Of a stretch of 54,598 nt of DNA, positions 14,786-25,436 are shown piece after piece. Under the pieces are notes generated by a model, which was given only the letters and a program-made list of their open reading frames with translations, was not told the origin of the DNA and searched no databases. Both the position numbers and the translations under genes were made by a program. The first letter of the stretch is position 1. Each line of letters begins with the position of its first letter. Where the stretch lies: the NCBI RefSeq assembly GCF_000719475.1, contig NZ_JOGO01000041.1:1-54598 (forward strand), in the 5' to 3' direction. This stretch comes from Streptomyces sp. NRRL F-5630 (lineage in GTDB: Bacteria > Actinomycetota > Actinomycetes > Streptomycetales > Streptomycetaceae).

Positions 14786-16099
14786 ATGCGCAGACTGCGA
14801 GCCGCTGCCGCTGCCAGTCTCGTCACCACTCTCGCGCTCACCGCCACCGCCTGCGGCGGCGGGAGCGACACCGGCGGAGGTGACAACTCCTCGCCCAAGA
14901 CCCTCACTTACTGGGCCTCCAACCAGGGGGCGAGCGTGGCGGTGGACAAGAAGGTCCTGACCAAGGAACTCGCCAAGTTCACCAAGCAGACCGGTATCAA
15001 GGTCAAGCTGGAGGTCATCCCGTGGTCCGACCTCCTCAACCGCATCCTCACCGCCACGACCTCCGGTGAGGGCCCCGACGTCCTCAACATAGGCAACACC
15101 TGGTCGGCCTCGCTCCAGGCCACCGGTGCTCTCATGGACTTCGACGACGCGGCGTTCAAGCAGATCGGCGGGCGCGAGCGTTTCGTCGACTCGGCGGTGG
15201 GCTCCACCGGCGCCGAGGGCAAGGACCCGGCCGCCGTCCCGCTGTACTCGCTGTCGTACGCGCTCTACTACAACAAGAAGCTCTTCGCCGACGCCGGCAT
15301 CGCGAAGCCCCCGGCCACGTGGGACGAGTTCGTCGCCGACGGCAAGAAGCTCACCAAGGGTGACGTCTGGGGGACGGCCCTGGAGGGCAGCAACCTCTCC
15401 AACAACATCCACCAGGCGTTCGTCCTCGGCAAGCAGCACGGCGCCGACTTCTTCGACGCAGAGGGCAAGCCCACCTTCACCTCGGACGGCGCGGTCGCCG
15501 CCGTCAAGCAGTACGTGGACTGGATGGGCAAGGACAAGATCATCGCCCCCGGCAACGCCGAGTACAACCAGAACCAGAGCCTCAACGACTTCGCCAGCGG
15601 CAAGGTCGGCATGGTCCTGTGGCAGGCCGCCGACAGCACCTTCCAGGCCCACGGCATGAAGGCCGACGACTACGGCGTCGCGCCCGTCCCCGTCCAGTCC
15701 GGCACCCCGGGCCCCGGCAAGCAGACCAACTCCATGGTCGCCGGCATCAACATCGCGGTCTTCAAGAACACGAAGAACAAGGACGGCGCCCTCAAGTTCG
15801 TCAAGTTCATGACGAGCAAGGAGGAGTCGACCTACCTCAACAAGACCTGGGGCTCCGTCCCGCCGGTCAAGGACGCGCAGCAGGACCCGGCGTTCAGCCA
15901 GGGTGGCGCGGGCGCCATCAAGGACACCCTGCTCAAGAGCGCCACCGCGCTCCCGCAGGTGCCCAACGAGGCCCAGTTCGAGACGGCGGTCGGTACCGCC
16001 ATCAAGGACCTGTGGGCCGACGCGGCGGGCAAGAAGGAGATCACGACCGCCGCAGTGAAGGCCGCCCTGACCAAGGCCGAGCAGCAGATGCCGAAGTGA
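14786..16099 (+). CDS. Sugar ABC transporter substrate-binding lipoprotein
   Basis: The 437-residue protein has a lipoprotein signal peptide ending LTATAC, with the modified Cys at residue 23, then a Gly/Ser-rich tether. The mature part fits the family 1 (MalE-like) extracellular solute-binding proteins: LTYWASNQG at the start, GEGPDVLNIGNTWSASLQATGAL and YALYYNKKLFADAGIAKPPATWDEF. It would capture a sugar or oligosaccharide outside the membrane and hand it to the two permeases downstream. First gene of an operon with two permeases and a GH1 enzyme, so the ligand is likely a beta-glucoside or similar beta-linked oligosaccharide (inference from context). Confidence 0.92.
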   Translation: MRRLRAAAAASLVTTLALTATACGGGSDTGGGDNSSPKTLTYWASNQGASVAVDKKVLTKELAKFTKQTGIKVKLEVIPWSDLLNRILTATTSGEGPDVLNIGNTWSASLQATGALMDFDDAAFKQIGGRERFVDSAVGSTGAEGKDPAAVPLYSLSYALYYNKKLFADAGIAKPPATWDEFVADGKKLTKGDVWGTALEGSNLSNNIHQAFVLGKQHGADFFDAEGKPTFTSDGAVAAVKQYVDWMGKDKIIAPGNAEYNQNQSLNDFASGKVGMVLWQAADSTFQAHGMKADDYGVAPVPVQSGTPGPGKQTNSMVAGINIAVFKNTKNKDGALKFVKFMTSKEESTYLNKTWGSVPPVKDAQQDPAFSQGGAGAIKDTLLKSATALPQVPNEAQFETAVGTAIKDLWADAAGKKEITTAAVKAALTKAEQQMPK

Positions 16100-16109
16100 G
16101 CAACTGAAC

Positions 16110-17114
16110 ATGACCGACACCCTGCCCGAAGCGCAGGCGACGCCGGGCCCCCTCGCGGGGCCCGGCCCGGCCGGGAAGAAGAAGCGGCGCAAGCCGGTCC
16201 TTCCCGACCGGCTCCGCCGCGTGGGCCTGCCCTACCTGCTGCTCCTGCCCGCCCTGCTCTTCGAGCTCCTGATCCACATGATCCCGATGGTCGTCGGGAT
16301 CTTCATGGCCTTCAAGGAGCTCACCCAGTTCTACATCCGCAACTGGGGCCAGGCCCCCTGGAGCGGCCTCGACAACTTCGCACTCGCCGTCGACTTCGAC
16401 AAGCCGGTCGGCGAGGCCCTGCTCCACTCCTTCTGGGTCACCTGCGCGTTCTGCGTCCTCGCCGTCGCCTTCTGCTGGCTGATCGGCGTCGCCGCCGCGA
16501 TCTTCCTCCAGGACAATTTCAAGGGCCGCGGCTTCCTGCGCGCGCTCTTCCTGACCCCGTACGCGCTGCCCATCTACGCCGCCGTCATCACCTGGAACTT
16601 CATGCTCCAGCACGACAACGGCATGGTGAACCACGTCCTGCACGACCAGCTCCACCTCACCGACGAGCGCTCCTTCTGGCTCATCGGCAACAACAGCTTC
16701 ATCTCCCTGGTCGTCGTCGCGGTCTGGAAGACCTGGCCCTTCGCCTTCCTCATCGTCATGGCCGCGCTCCAGAACATCCCCAAGGACCTCTACGAGGCCG
16801 CGGCCCTCGACGGCGCCGGCACCTGGCAGCAGATCCGCAAGATCACCCTGCCCTCGCTGCGCCCCGTCAACCAGGTCCTCGTCCTCGTCCTGTTCCTGTG
16901 GACGTTCAACGACTTCAACACGCCGTACCTCCTCTTCGGGGACTCGGCACCGAAGAACGCCGACCTCATCTCCATCCACATCTACCAGTCCTCCTTCGTG
17001 ACCTGGAACTTCGGCACCGGCTCGGCCATGTCCGTCCTGCTGCTCCTGTTCCTGCTCGTGGTCACGGGGCTGTACCTGTTCTTCACGTCGAGGAAGAAGG
17101 GCTCCGATGTCTAG
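16110..17114 (+). CDS. Sugar ABC transporter permease, MalF type
   Basis: The 334-residue membrane protein has six predicted hydrophobic segments after a basic N-terminus (GKKKRRKPV). It has the EAA loop EAAALDGAGTWQQIRKITLP, the site that contacts the ATPase subunit. It begins 10 bp after the binding-protein stop and overlaps the next permease by 8 bp. No ATPase is encoded in the operon, so it presumably uses the shared MsiK-type ATPase, as other Streptomyces sugar importers do (known for the genus, inferred here). Confidence 0.92.
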   Translation: MTDTLPEAQATPGPLAGPGPAGKKKRRKPVLPDRLRRVGLPYLLLLPALLFELLIHMIPMVVGIFMAFKELTQFYIRNWGQAPWSGLDNFALAVDFDKPVGEALLHSFWVTCAFCVLAVAFCWLIGVAAAIFLQDNFKGRGFLRALFLTPYALPIYAAVITWNFMLQHDNGMVNHVLHDQLHLTDERSFWLIGNNSFISLVVVAVWKTWPFAFLIVMAALQNIPKDLYEAAALDGAGTWQQIRKITLPSLRPVNQVLVLVLFLWTFNDFNTPYLLFGDSAPKNADLISIHIYQSSFVTWNFGTGSAMSVLLLLFLLVVTGLYLFFTSRKKGSDV

Positions 17115-18038
17115 CGCCGCCCCCGTCGCCAAGACCGCCGACCCTCCCGGCGAGAAGCCGGCGGCCAAGAGCACGCAGGTGCTCCACACCGGGCGCTCCC
17201 CGATGGCGCCACCGCGCGCCTTCAACGCCATCCGGGGCATCTTCCTGACGCTCCTGACGGTCTTCGTCGCGCTGCCGATCTTCGTCATGGTCACCAGCTC
17301 GCTGAAGCCCCTCAAGGACGTCACCGGCCAGTTCCGCTGGATACCGAGCGGCCTCACCATCCGGCCGTACATCGACATCTGGAAGACGGTGCCGCTCGCG
17401 CACTACTTCAGCAACTCGCTCATCGTGGCCGGGTCCGCCACGATCTGCTCGGTGATCATCGCGATCTTCGCCGCCTACGCGGTCAGCCGCTACAACTTCC
17501 GCGGCAAGCGCGTCTTCACCGTCTCGGTGCTCTCCACCCAGATGTTCCCCGGCATCCTCTTCCTGCTGCCGCTGTTCATCCTCTTCGTCAACGTCGGCAA
17601 CGCCACCGGCATCCCGCTCTTCGGCTCGCGCCTCGGCCTGATCATCACGTATCTGACCTTCTCGCTGCCCTTCGCGATCTGGATGCTCATCGGCTACTTC
17701 GACTCGGTCCCCAAGGAACTCGACGAAGCCGCCATGGTCGACGGCTGCGGACCGCTCGGCGCGCTCTTCCGCGTCGTCGTGCCCGCCGCGATCCCCGGCA
17801 TCGTCGCCGTCGCCGTGTACGCCTTCATGACGGCCTGGGGCGAGGTCCTCTTCGCCTCCGTGCTCACCAACGACGAGACCCGCACCCTCGCCATCGGCCT
17901 CCAGAACTACTCGACGCTCAACGACGTCTACTGGAACCAGGTCATGGCCGCGTCCCTCGTCGTCAGCGTGCCCGTCGTGGCCGGCTTCCTGCTCCTCCAG
18001 AAGTACCTGGTCACCGGGCTCACCGCGGGAGCCGTCAA

Positions 18039-18042
<4 letters not shown>
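17107..18042 (+). CDS. Sugar ABC transporter permease, MalG type
   Basis: The 311-residue membrane protein has multiple transmembrane segments and the EAA loop [20 protein letters not shown], typical of MalG-like permeases. It overlaps both neighbours: 8 bp with the upstream permease and 4 bp (ATGA) with the GH1 gene, so the operon is translationally coupled. It partners the MalF-type subunit to form the membrane channel. Confidence 0.92.
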
Positions 18043-19427
<1,385 letters not shown>

Positions 19428-19449
19428 CCCGCCCCCGGCGCCCGCACGC

Positions 19450-19485
19450 GACGCCGCCGCACCCGAGGAGGAGTGCGGCGGCGTC
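19450..19485 (+). terminator. Strong hairpin after the GH1 gene
   Basis: GACGCCGCCGCAC (19450-19462) and GTGCGGCGGCGTC (19473-19485) form a perfect 13-bp stem with a 10-nt loop, 22 bp after the stop. It ends the ABC/GH1 operon. Confidence 0.8.
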
Positions 19486-19539
19486 CCGCGTCCACGCGGT
19501 GCGCGTACCGGCCGAGCGGCACCCGCAGGGCGCGCCCGC

Positions 19540-19815
19540 TCAGCGCGGCGGGTACTGGTCGCGGTAGTAGGGCTCCGGCGGATACGCGTCACTGCCCGAC
19601 GCCGACCACCCCGCCGACTCCCGGGCCCGCTCCACCGCGAGGGCCAGCCGCCGTCTGCTGCGCGCGAGCACCAGACCGAGCAGGAGCCCCGCCAAACCGC
19701 CCACGAGCAGGATGTTCCCCAGCACGGGCAGATCCACCCACGCGAACCGCCACGTCACCGCGTACCGCAGCACCGCCCCCACGATCATCAGCGCCAGCCC
19801 CGCCGCAGCCGTCAT
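19540..19815 (-). CDS. DUF6458-like small membrane protein
   Basis: The 91-residue protein has two hydrophobic segments: ~residues 3-25 (AAAGLALMIVGAVLRYAVTW) and ~30-51 (LGNILLVGGLAGLLLGLVLA), followed by a basic stretch and a Pro/Tyr-rich tail. The AVTW and VDLPVLG connection is characteristic of actinobacterial DUF6458 proteins of unknown function. It lies 34 bp downstream of the MreB-like gene in the same direction, so the two are probably cotranscribed. Confidence 0.75.
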   Translation of the reverse strand: MTAAAGLALMIVGAVLRYAVTWRFAWVDLPVLGNILLVGGLAGLLLGLVLARSRRRLALAVERARESAGWSASGSDAYPPEPYYRDQYPPR

Positions 19816-19849
19816 ACGCCCTCACCTCTCCGCTCCGTCGGCCGATCCC

Positions 19850-20827
19850 TCACGCGAGTTCGAGCACCGGGCCCTTGGCGGCGAGCAGCCACGCCCCCTC
19901 CACCGCCGTGTCGGCCCCCGACTCCACGACGTGCACCGGCATCGCCAGCTCCTGCCGCAGATGGGCGTCGAGGCCGTACAACCGCGCTCCGCCCCCGTGC
20001 AGCAGCACACCCCGCTCGAAGACGTCGTCCACCAGCTCCTGCGGCGAGGCGTCGAGCACCGCCGTGACGAGCCGCGCCACGTCCTCGTACACCGGGCGCA
20101 GCACCGCGCGGATCTCCGCCACCGTCAGCTCCCCCACCTGCGGCAGCCCCTCGTCCCTGTCCTGCCCCCGCACCGGCAGCCGCGCCCCCGTCTCCAGCGC
20201 CGCCGCGAGCTTCGCCTCCTCGGCGACCCGCGCCCCGATCGTCAGCGCGTGCTCGTCGCGCGCGTGGCGCATGAGCCACGCGTCCACACTGCCGGCGCCC
20301 CGCTTGACCGTCCGCGTCACGAGCGCCGTGCCGAGCGCGATCATCGACGCCGAGGTGCGGTGCTCGCCGATGTCCACGAGCAGCGCGCCCGCCGGGCTCC
20401 CGCTCACCCCGGCTCCGGCCGCCGCCGCGACCGAGTGCGGCACGGAGCGCACCTGGTGGATGCCCGCGTCCTTGCACACCTGCCGCAGCACGTGCCGCTC
20501 CAGCGACGTCGCGTGATCCGGTACGCACACCACCGCCTGCGCCCCGCGCAGCCGCCGCGACTTCCCCGAGGCCGCGCGCAGCGCCGAGCCGAGCAGCCGC
20601 GCGGCGAGCGGCAGATCCGCCACCGCGCCCGCCGCGACGGGTCGCACGAGCCGCAGGCGCGGCGGCAGCCGCCCCGCCATCGCGAGCGCCTGATCCCCCC
20701 AGGCCCGCAGCGAACCCTCCTCGTCGACGATCGCGACGTGCGGAAACGACCACGCCTGCCGCTGGTCGCGCAGCCGCAGTCGCGCACTGCCCAGGTCGAT
20801 CGCCACCTGCCTGCTCCGCGTGCCCAT
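19850..20827 (-). CDS. MreB/Mbl-like actin-fold protein
   Basis: The 325-residue protein (ATG at 20827, GGAG 8 nt upstream) is shorter and more divergent than canonical MreB. Actin-fold nucleotide motifs are recognisable: phosphate 1 (AIDLGSARLRLRD), phosphate 2 (LLVDIGEHRTSASMI) and the adenosine motif (VLLHGGGARLYGLDAHL). The connecting block VCVPDHATSLERHVLRQVCKDAG matches MreB/Mbl. The canonical DLGTAN reads DLGSAR, so nucleotide binding may be altered. Streptomyces has accessory MreB-like proteins tied to spore wall synthesis and stress; a similar role is inferred. Partner gene: DUF6458 downstream. Confidence 0.8.
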   Translation of the reverse strand: MGTRSRQVAIDLGSARLRLRDQRQAWSFPHVAIVDEEGSLRAWGDQALAMAGRLPPRLRLVRPVAAGAVADLPLAARLLGSALRAASGKSRRLRGAQAVVCVPDHATSLERHVLRQVCKDAGIHQVRSVPHSVAAAAGAGVSGSPAGALLVDIGEHRTSASMIALGTALVTRTVKRGAGSVDAWLMRHARDEHALTIGARVAEEAKLAAALETGARLPVRGQDRDEGLPQVGELTVAEIRAVLRPVYEDVARLVTAVLDASPQELVDDVFERGVLLHGGGARLYGLDAHLRQELAMPVHVVESGADTAVEGAWLLAAKGPVLELA

Positions 20828-21016
20828 GGTGCCCACTCCCGTTTCCGCGCCGGTCAACGCCCGCGTGCCGCGCCGGGCCCTCGCTGCGACGCTCGCGCGC
20901 CCTCCGGCCCCCGGCAAGTCCGCGAGCGCCGATCGGGTCGACACCGGGCGCCGCCGGTAGGGGAGGAGGAAGAGGGGGTACGCGCGCGAGGCGGCCGGTG
21001 CGCCCGCGCCCCGTGC

Positions 21017-22327
21017 TCAGCGCTCCAGCGGCCGGTGGGCCGTCTCCGGGAGCCGCAGGTACACCGCCGAGGAGACCAGGCACAGCACCGCGACGTACCA
21101 GGGGAAGAGCCCGGCTCGGCCCCACTCCTTGAAGAGCGTCCCCACGTAGGGTGCCGTGCCGCCGAAGAGCGCCACCGTCAGCGAGTACGGGAAGCCGATC
21201 CCCGCCGCCCGCACCCGCGCCGGGAACACCTCCGCGTTCACCGCCGCCGAGATCGACGTGAACCCGGTCAGGAGCACCATCCCCGCACAGCTCACGAGCA
21301 GCAACGAGACGAAGGAGCCGGTGAGCAGCCGCAGCAGCGGCACGCACAGGAGCGCGAAGCCGATTCCGAAGAAGAGCAGGAGAGGACGCCGCCCGAAGCG
21401 GTCCGAGAGCAGCCCGGCCAGCGGCTGGAGCACCGCGAAGAAGGCGAGCGCGAGCGTCGAGGCGAGCAGCGCGTCGCCCTTCGCGACGCCCGCGTTCAGC
21501 TCCGCGTACGTCGGCAGGTACGAGGTCCACGTGTAGTACGCGAGCGTGCCGCCCGCGGTGATCCCGCCGATCAGGAGCGAGGCCCGCGGGTGGCGCCGCA
21601 GCGCCTCGAAGAGCGGCGGGCGCTCGGCGGTTCCCGGCGCGTCCCGCGTCTCCTCGGCACCTCGCCTGATCCAGAACCCGGCCAGGCTCAGCACCGCGCC
21701 GAGCACGAACGGCAGCCGCCACCCCCAGGACTCCATCCGTCCCTCGCTCAGCACCCGCACGAGCAGCGCCGCGACGCCCGAGGCGATGAGCTGGCCGATC
21801 GTCGTCGAGACGTACTGGAAACTGGAGAAGAGCCCGCGCCTGCCGGGCCCGGCCGACTCCACGAGGAACGTCGTCGAGGCGGCGAACTCCCCTCCCACCG
21901 AGAGACCTTGCAGCAGGCGTGCGAGCACCAGCACGACCGGGCCGAGGAGCCCGGCCGCCGCGTACGTCGGGGTCAGCGCCACGAGCAGGCTGGACCCGCC
22001 CATGAGCAGGATCGTCACCGTCAGCGCGGCCCGCCGCCCCCGCCGGTCGGCGACCGCGCCCATGAGCAGCCCGCCCACCGGCCGCATGAAGAACCCCACG
22101 GCGAACACCGCGAACGTCGAGAGCAGCGGGACGAGCGAGTTGTCGGCGCTCCGGGGGAAGACCTGGTCGGCGAGGTACGTGGCGAGGAAGGTGTACGCGT
22201 ACCAGTCGTACCACTCGACGGCGTTGCCGACAGAGGCGGCCGCGAGCTGCCGGACCGGGCGGCGGGTGGGGGAGCCCGGGGCGGGGGAGCCGGGAGCGTC
22301 GGTGGAGTCGGGGGACGTGTATGTCAT
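21017..22327 (-). CDS. MFS transporter, metabolite:H+ symporter (MHS) family
   Basis: The 436-residue protein begins with ~25 flexible residues followed by GNAVEWYDWYAYTFLATY, the hallmark first helix of MHS transporters (ProP, KgtP, shikimate and citrate permeases). It has the loop 2-3 motif GGLLMGAVADRRGRRAAL, LARLLQGLSVGGEFAAS in helix 4-5 and LSDRFGRRPLLLFFGIG at loop 8-9, with 12 hydrophobic segments. It imports an organic acid or compatible solute with protons; the substrate cannot be fixed from sequence. AAAGGG lies about 9 nt upstream of the ATG. It diverges from the Cys-rich protein gene. Confidence 0.88.
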   Translation of the reverse strand: MTYTSPDSTDAPGSPAPGSPTRRPVRQLAAASVGNAVEWYDWYAYTFLATYLADQVFPRSADNSLVPLLSTFAVFAVGFFMRPVGGLLMGAVADRRGRRAALTVTILLMGGSSLLVALTPTYAAAGLLGPVVLVLARLLQGLSVGGEFAASTTFLVESAGPGRRGLFSSFQYVSTTIGQLIASGVAALLVRVLSEGRMESWGWRLPFVLGAVLSLAGFWIRRGAEETRDAPGTAERPPLFEALRRHPRASLLIGGITAGGTLAYYTWTSYLPTYAELNAGVAKGDALLASTLALAFFAVLQPLAGLLSDRFGRRPLLLFFGIGFALLCVPLLRLLTGSFVSLLLVSCAGMVLLTGFTSISAAVNAEVFPARVRAAGIGFPYSLTVALFGGTAPYVGTLFKEWGRAGLFPWYVAVLCLVSSAVYLRLPETAHRPLER

Positions 22328-22589
22328 GCGCACGACCCTTTCCCGGACGGGGCCCCGCCACACCTCCTGCCACGCCCGGTCACACCTCGTGCCGCGCCGC
22401 GCCCCGCAGTACCTCGCTTCCTGTCCCGGCGCTCCTCGCTCGATGGCCGCACCCCGCTCCGTGTCCGTTCGCTCGCGTCGTCGGCGGCATCCCTGAAGCC
22501 GTACCCGCGTTTGCCCGCGCCCTGCGCGGCAACGCGCCCCTCGAACGCACCCCCACCCCGGGACCGGGGCCGCCCGAGAGGAGACCGCC

Positions 22590-22997
22590 GTGGCACAAGC
22601 GTCCGCCGCGCCCCGCATCCCGCCCGCCTCCGAGGACCTCTGGGACCGCGATCACCTCGTGCGCTACCTGGAGGACCGCTTCGCCTGCGCCGCGTCCTGC
22701 CGCGCCGCGGCGACCCTCACCGCCCGCCACTGCGGCATTCCGGCCGCCGACCCCGCGGTGCTGCGCGCCCTGCGCTGCGTCGAGGTCTGCGACAGCACCG
22801 CCAGGCTCCTCGGCGCCGACCCCCTCCACGACCCCGGGGACGACGAACTCCGCTTCCGCCTCGACTGGTGCCGCACCACGTGCCTCGACTGCGCGGCCCA
22901 CTGCGCGCGGCTGCCCGGCGCCGAGGACGCCGTCGCCGCCTGCCGCGACTGCGCCGCCTCCTGCGCCCGCTTCCTCTCCACGCTCTCCGCCCGCTGA
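22590..22997 (+). CDS. Cysteine-rich four-helix-bundle protein (DUF326/copper-storage-like)
   Basis: The 135-residue protein has 12 cysteines arranged in helical CxxxC and CxxC patterns: FACAASCR, ALRCVEVCD, DWCRTTCLDCAAHC and AACRDCAASC. This pattern is typical of DUF326 ferredoxin-like/copper-storage (Csp) four-helix bundles, whose inward-facing thiols bind Cu(I). Function here is inferred only; a metal store or a metal-dependent partner of the downstream MpaB-like oxygenase is conceivable. The GTG start has GAGAGGAGA about 5 nt upstream. The next gene in the same direction begins 88 bp later with its own ribosome binding site. Confidence 0.78.
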   Translation: MAQASAAPRIPPASEDLWDRDHLVRYLEDRFACAASCRAAATLTARHCGIPAADPAVLRALRCVEVCDSTARLLGADPLHDPGDDELRFRLDWCRTTCLDCAAHCARLPGAEDAVAACRDCAASCARFLSTLSAR

Positions 22998-23085
22998 ACG
23001 TCGTGGCCCGCACCCCCCACCGCGAAGCCCGCCCTGTCGGGAGACAATCAGCTCAGGCACGCACCACTCTCCCGGAGGTTTCGCC

Positions 23086-23943
23086 GTGGCCGAGCAGCCT
23101 TCCCGCCCCGACCCCGGCCTCTACGGGCCCGGAACCGTGACCTGGCAGCTCCACGCCGACCCCGCCATGTGGATCGCGGGCGTACGCGCCCTGTGGCTCC
23201 AGGCCCTCCACCCGCGCACCCTGCGCGGTGTCATGGCGAACTCCGACTTCCGCCAGGACGCCTGGGGCCGCCTGATCCGCACCGCCCGCTACGTCGCCGC
23301 CACCACGTACGCCGACACCCCCACCGCCGAACGCGCCGCGGCGCGCGTACGCGGCGTCCACCGCAGACTCGGCGCCACCGACCCCGAGACCGGCGAACGC
23401 TACGGCGTCGACGAACCCGCGCTCCTGCTCTGGGTGCACTGCGCCGAGGTCTCCTCCTACCTCCACACCCTGCGCCGCTCCGGCTTCCCCCTCGACGACA
23501 CGGCCGCCGACCGCTACGTCGCCGAACAGCGCACAGGGGCCCGCCTCGTCGGGCTCGACCCGGCCCAGGTCCCCGCCACCGTCGGAGAACTCGACAGCTA
23601 CTTCCGCAGCGTGAAGGACGAACTCGCCGTGGGTGCCGACGCCCGCGTCGTCGACGACTTCCTGCGCCGCCCACCCGTCCCCTTCCCGCTGCTGCCCGCC
23701 CGCGCCCTGCTCTGGCGCCGCGTCTCCGCCCTCGCCTACGGCTCCCTGCCGCCCTGGGCCCACGCGCTCTACGGGCGCGAGGCCCCGCCCCCCGCCGTCG
23801 TCACCCGCCGACTGCGCTCCACCGCACGCCTGCTGCGCGCCGTCCCCGGCGAACTGCGCTGGCAGATGCCCCCGAAATACATCCACGCCGCCATCGCCCG
23901 CCTCGGCCCCCAGGCCCGCCCCAGCCGCCGCATCCCCACCTGA
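23086..23943 (+). CDS. MpaB-like oxygenase (DUF2236)
   Basis: The 285-residue protein starts at a GTG behind GGAGG. It has the DUF2236 blocks LHADPAMWIAGVRALWLQAL, GVHRRLGATDPETGERYGV and ALLLWVHCAEVSSYL, with the conserved His of the latexer-oxygenase/MpaB fold (LHP at about residue 43, WVH near 126). Family members include rubber oxygenase Lcp and the fungal protoilludene-type/MpaB enzymes that bind haem and cleave C=C bonds; most bacterial copies are uncharacterised. It may be expressed with the upstream Cys-rich protein. Confidence 0.78.
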   Translation: MAEQPSRPDPGLYGPGTVTWQLHADPAMWIAGVRALWLQALHPRTLRGVMANSDFRQDAWGRLIRTARYVAATTYADTPTAERAAARVRGVHRRLGATDPETGERYGVDEPALLLWVHCAEVSSYLHTLRRSGFPLDDTAADRYVAEQRTGARLVGLDPAQVPATVGELDSYFRSVKDELAVGADARVVDDFLRRPPVPFPLLPARALLWRRVSALAYGSLPPWAHALYGREAPPPAVVTRRLRSTARLLRAVPGELRWQMPPKYIHAAIARLGPQARPSRRIPT

Positions 23944-24261
23944 GCCCCGCGCCACGGCCCCCACGCCTTCCTCGGGCACGTCCTGCCATTCCTCACGGCG
24001 GCGGACGCGCCGGTGGACGGACCCACGAGCCGAACGTGCCGGGAACCCGCCGACGAACGGGGAAACGCCCCTGCTGGCGACTGATCCCGGCATATGCCGG
24101 AGCGTTCGCGTGCCGCGCGGATGCGGGGGCAGGAGGGCTGACAGATGATGCCAGCGGTGGGGTCTTTCGGCCCTGGCACATCCCGCTCCACCGGGGAAGG
24201 CTGGAGCTGTAGGGGCTCAACAGGCGCCGAGTGAGAGCGGGGCGCCGGGAACGAGGACATC
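23944..24261. other. Intergenic region with the universal stress protein promoter
   Basis: This 318-bp gap holds no credible gene. A DevR/OsdR-like imperfect palindrome lies at 24159-24174. No clear -35/-10 pair is visible. Confidence 0.4.
24159..24174 (+). promoter_or_regulatory. DevR/OsdR-like box upstream of the universal stress protein
   Basis: GGGGTCTTTCGGCCCT is an imperfect inverted repeat resembling the DosR/DevR-family boxes that precede universal stress protein genes in mycobacteria and Streptomyces. It lies about 88 bp before the ATG, a reasonable activator position. Confidence 0.5.
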
Positions 24262-25197
24262 ATGAGTGAGCTGCCGGTGGTAGCGGCCGTGGACGGCTCG
24301 GAGGACAGCCTCCGCGCCCTGGACTGGGCGATCGAGACGGCCCGGCTCCGCGAGGCCGTGTTGCGGATCGTGCACGTGCGCCAGTACGCGGCCTGGACGC
24401 AGCCCGAGGTGCTCGCCGCCGGGCCCGAACAGGTCGGCGACCCGGTGCTCGACCGGCTGCGCGCGGACCTGGAGGGGCGCGACGGCAGGCTTCCGGTCCT
24501 GGAGTTCGTCACGGTCGAGGGCGCGCCCGACGCCGTCCTGCCGGAGATGGGTGCCGAGGCCCAGCTCCTCGTCCTCGGCTCACGCGGGCGCGGCGGCTTC
24601 GCCAGTCTCCTGCTCGGTTCCAACGGGATGGCCGCCGCGCGCGACGCCGCCTGCCCCGTCGTCGTGGTGCCGCGCCCGGGGCGCGCCGTGCCGGAGGACG
24701 TGACGACCGAGGTGCCCGACGGGCCGCGCATCGTCGTGGGCCTGCCCGTCGACCTCAAGGACGACTCGACGCTCGCCTTCGCCTTCAGCGAGGCCGCACG
24801 CCGCGGCGCCGCGGTCCACATCGTCGTCGCCTACCCCTGGCCCACGCTCGCCTGGACCGCCGTGGGCGACTACACGCCCACCGTCGAGGACCAGGAGGCC
24901 GCCGAGGCCGAGTGCCTCAACCTCGCCCAGGACCACCTCGACCCGCACCGCGCGGCCCACCCCGGTGTCGAGGCCCTCGTGTCGGTGGCCGCGGGGGACG
25001 CCGCCGGGCACCTCGTCGCCGCCTCGAACGGCGCGGAACTCGTCGTCGTGGGCCGCCACCGCCGACGTCTCCTCCAGCCCGCCCGCATCCTCGGCTCCGT
25101 CACTCAGGCCGTTCTCCTCCACGCCGCCGCACCCGTCGCCGTCGTGCCGCTCACCGCGCAGGACGAGGCGGAGAGCGAGGCGGACGCGGCGGCCTGA
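24262..25197 (+). CDS. Tandem universal stress protein
   Basis: The 311-residue protein has two Usp domains. Domain 1 (residues ~4-147) begins LPVVAAVDGSEDSLRALDWA and has the ATP-binding loop GSRGRGGFASLLLGSNG, matching G-2x-G-9x-G-S. Domain 2 (~158-300) begins RIVVGLPVDLKDDSTLAFA; its loop GRHRRRLLQPARILGS lacks the second glycine, so ATP binding may be limited to domain 1. Two-domain Usps are typically induced by hypoxia or stationary phase through DevR-type regulators in actinobacteria; the upstream box supports that. Confidence 0.9.
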   Translation: MSELPVVAAVDGSEDSLRALDWAIETARLREAVLRIVHVRQYAAWTQPEVLAAGPEQVGDPVLDRLRADLEGRDGRLPVLEFVTVEGAPDAVLPEMGAEAQLLVLGSRGRGGFASLLLGSNGMAAARDAACPVVVVPRPGRAVPEDVTTEVPDGPRIVVGLPVDLKDDSTLAFAFSEAARRGAAVHIVVAYPWPTLAWTAVGDYTPTVEDQEAAEAECLNLAQDHLDPHRAAHPGVEALVSVAAGDAAGHLVAASNGAELVVVGRHRRRLLQPARILGSVTQAVLLHAAAPVAVVPLTAQDEAESEADAAA

Positions 25198-25436
25198 GAC
25201 GCGCCGCGGACAGGGGCGGGCCCGGTGACATGGGGCCGATCCGGCGCGGCAGGGGCAGAGGGCGGGGCGGCCGGGCGACACGGGCCGCCCCGCCCCCGTC
25301 GTACGCCCCGCGTCCCTCTCGGCCCACCTCGCGCGGCCTCCGCCCCACCACCCCTTTTCCGCCACCCCCGCACCCCCTCTCCAGGGACTCCGGTTACGCA
25401 GGGGTGCCCGCTCGTGACCGGAGCGGGACACGTACC

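Noticed and set aside
19712..23140. A 1142-codon plus-strand frame
   Set aside because: It runs antisense to the DUF6458, MreB-like and MHS transporter genes; composition is Arg/Pro/His-rich with no domain.
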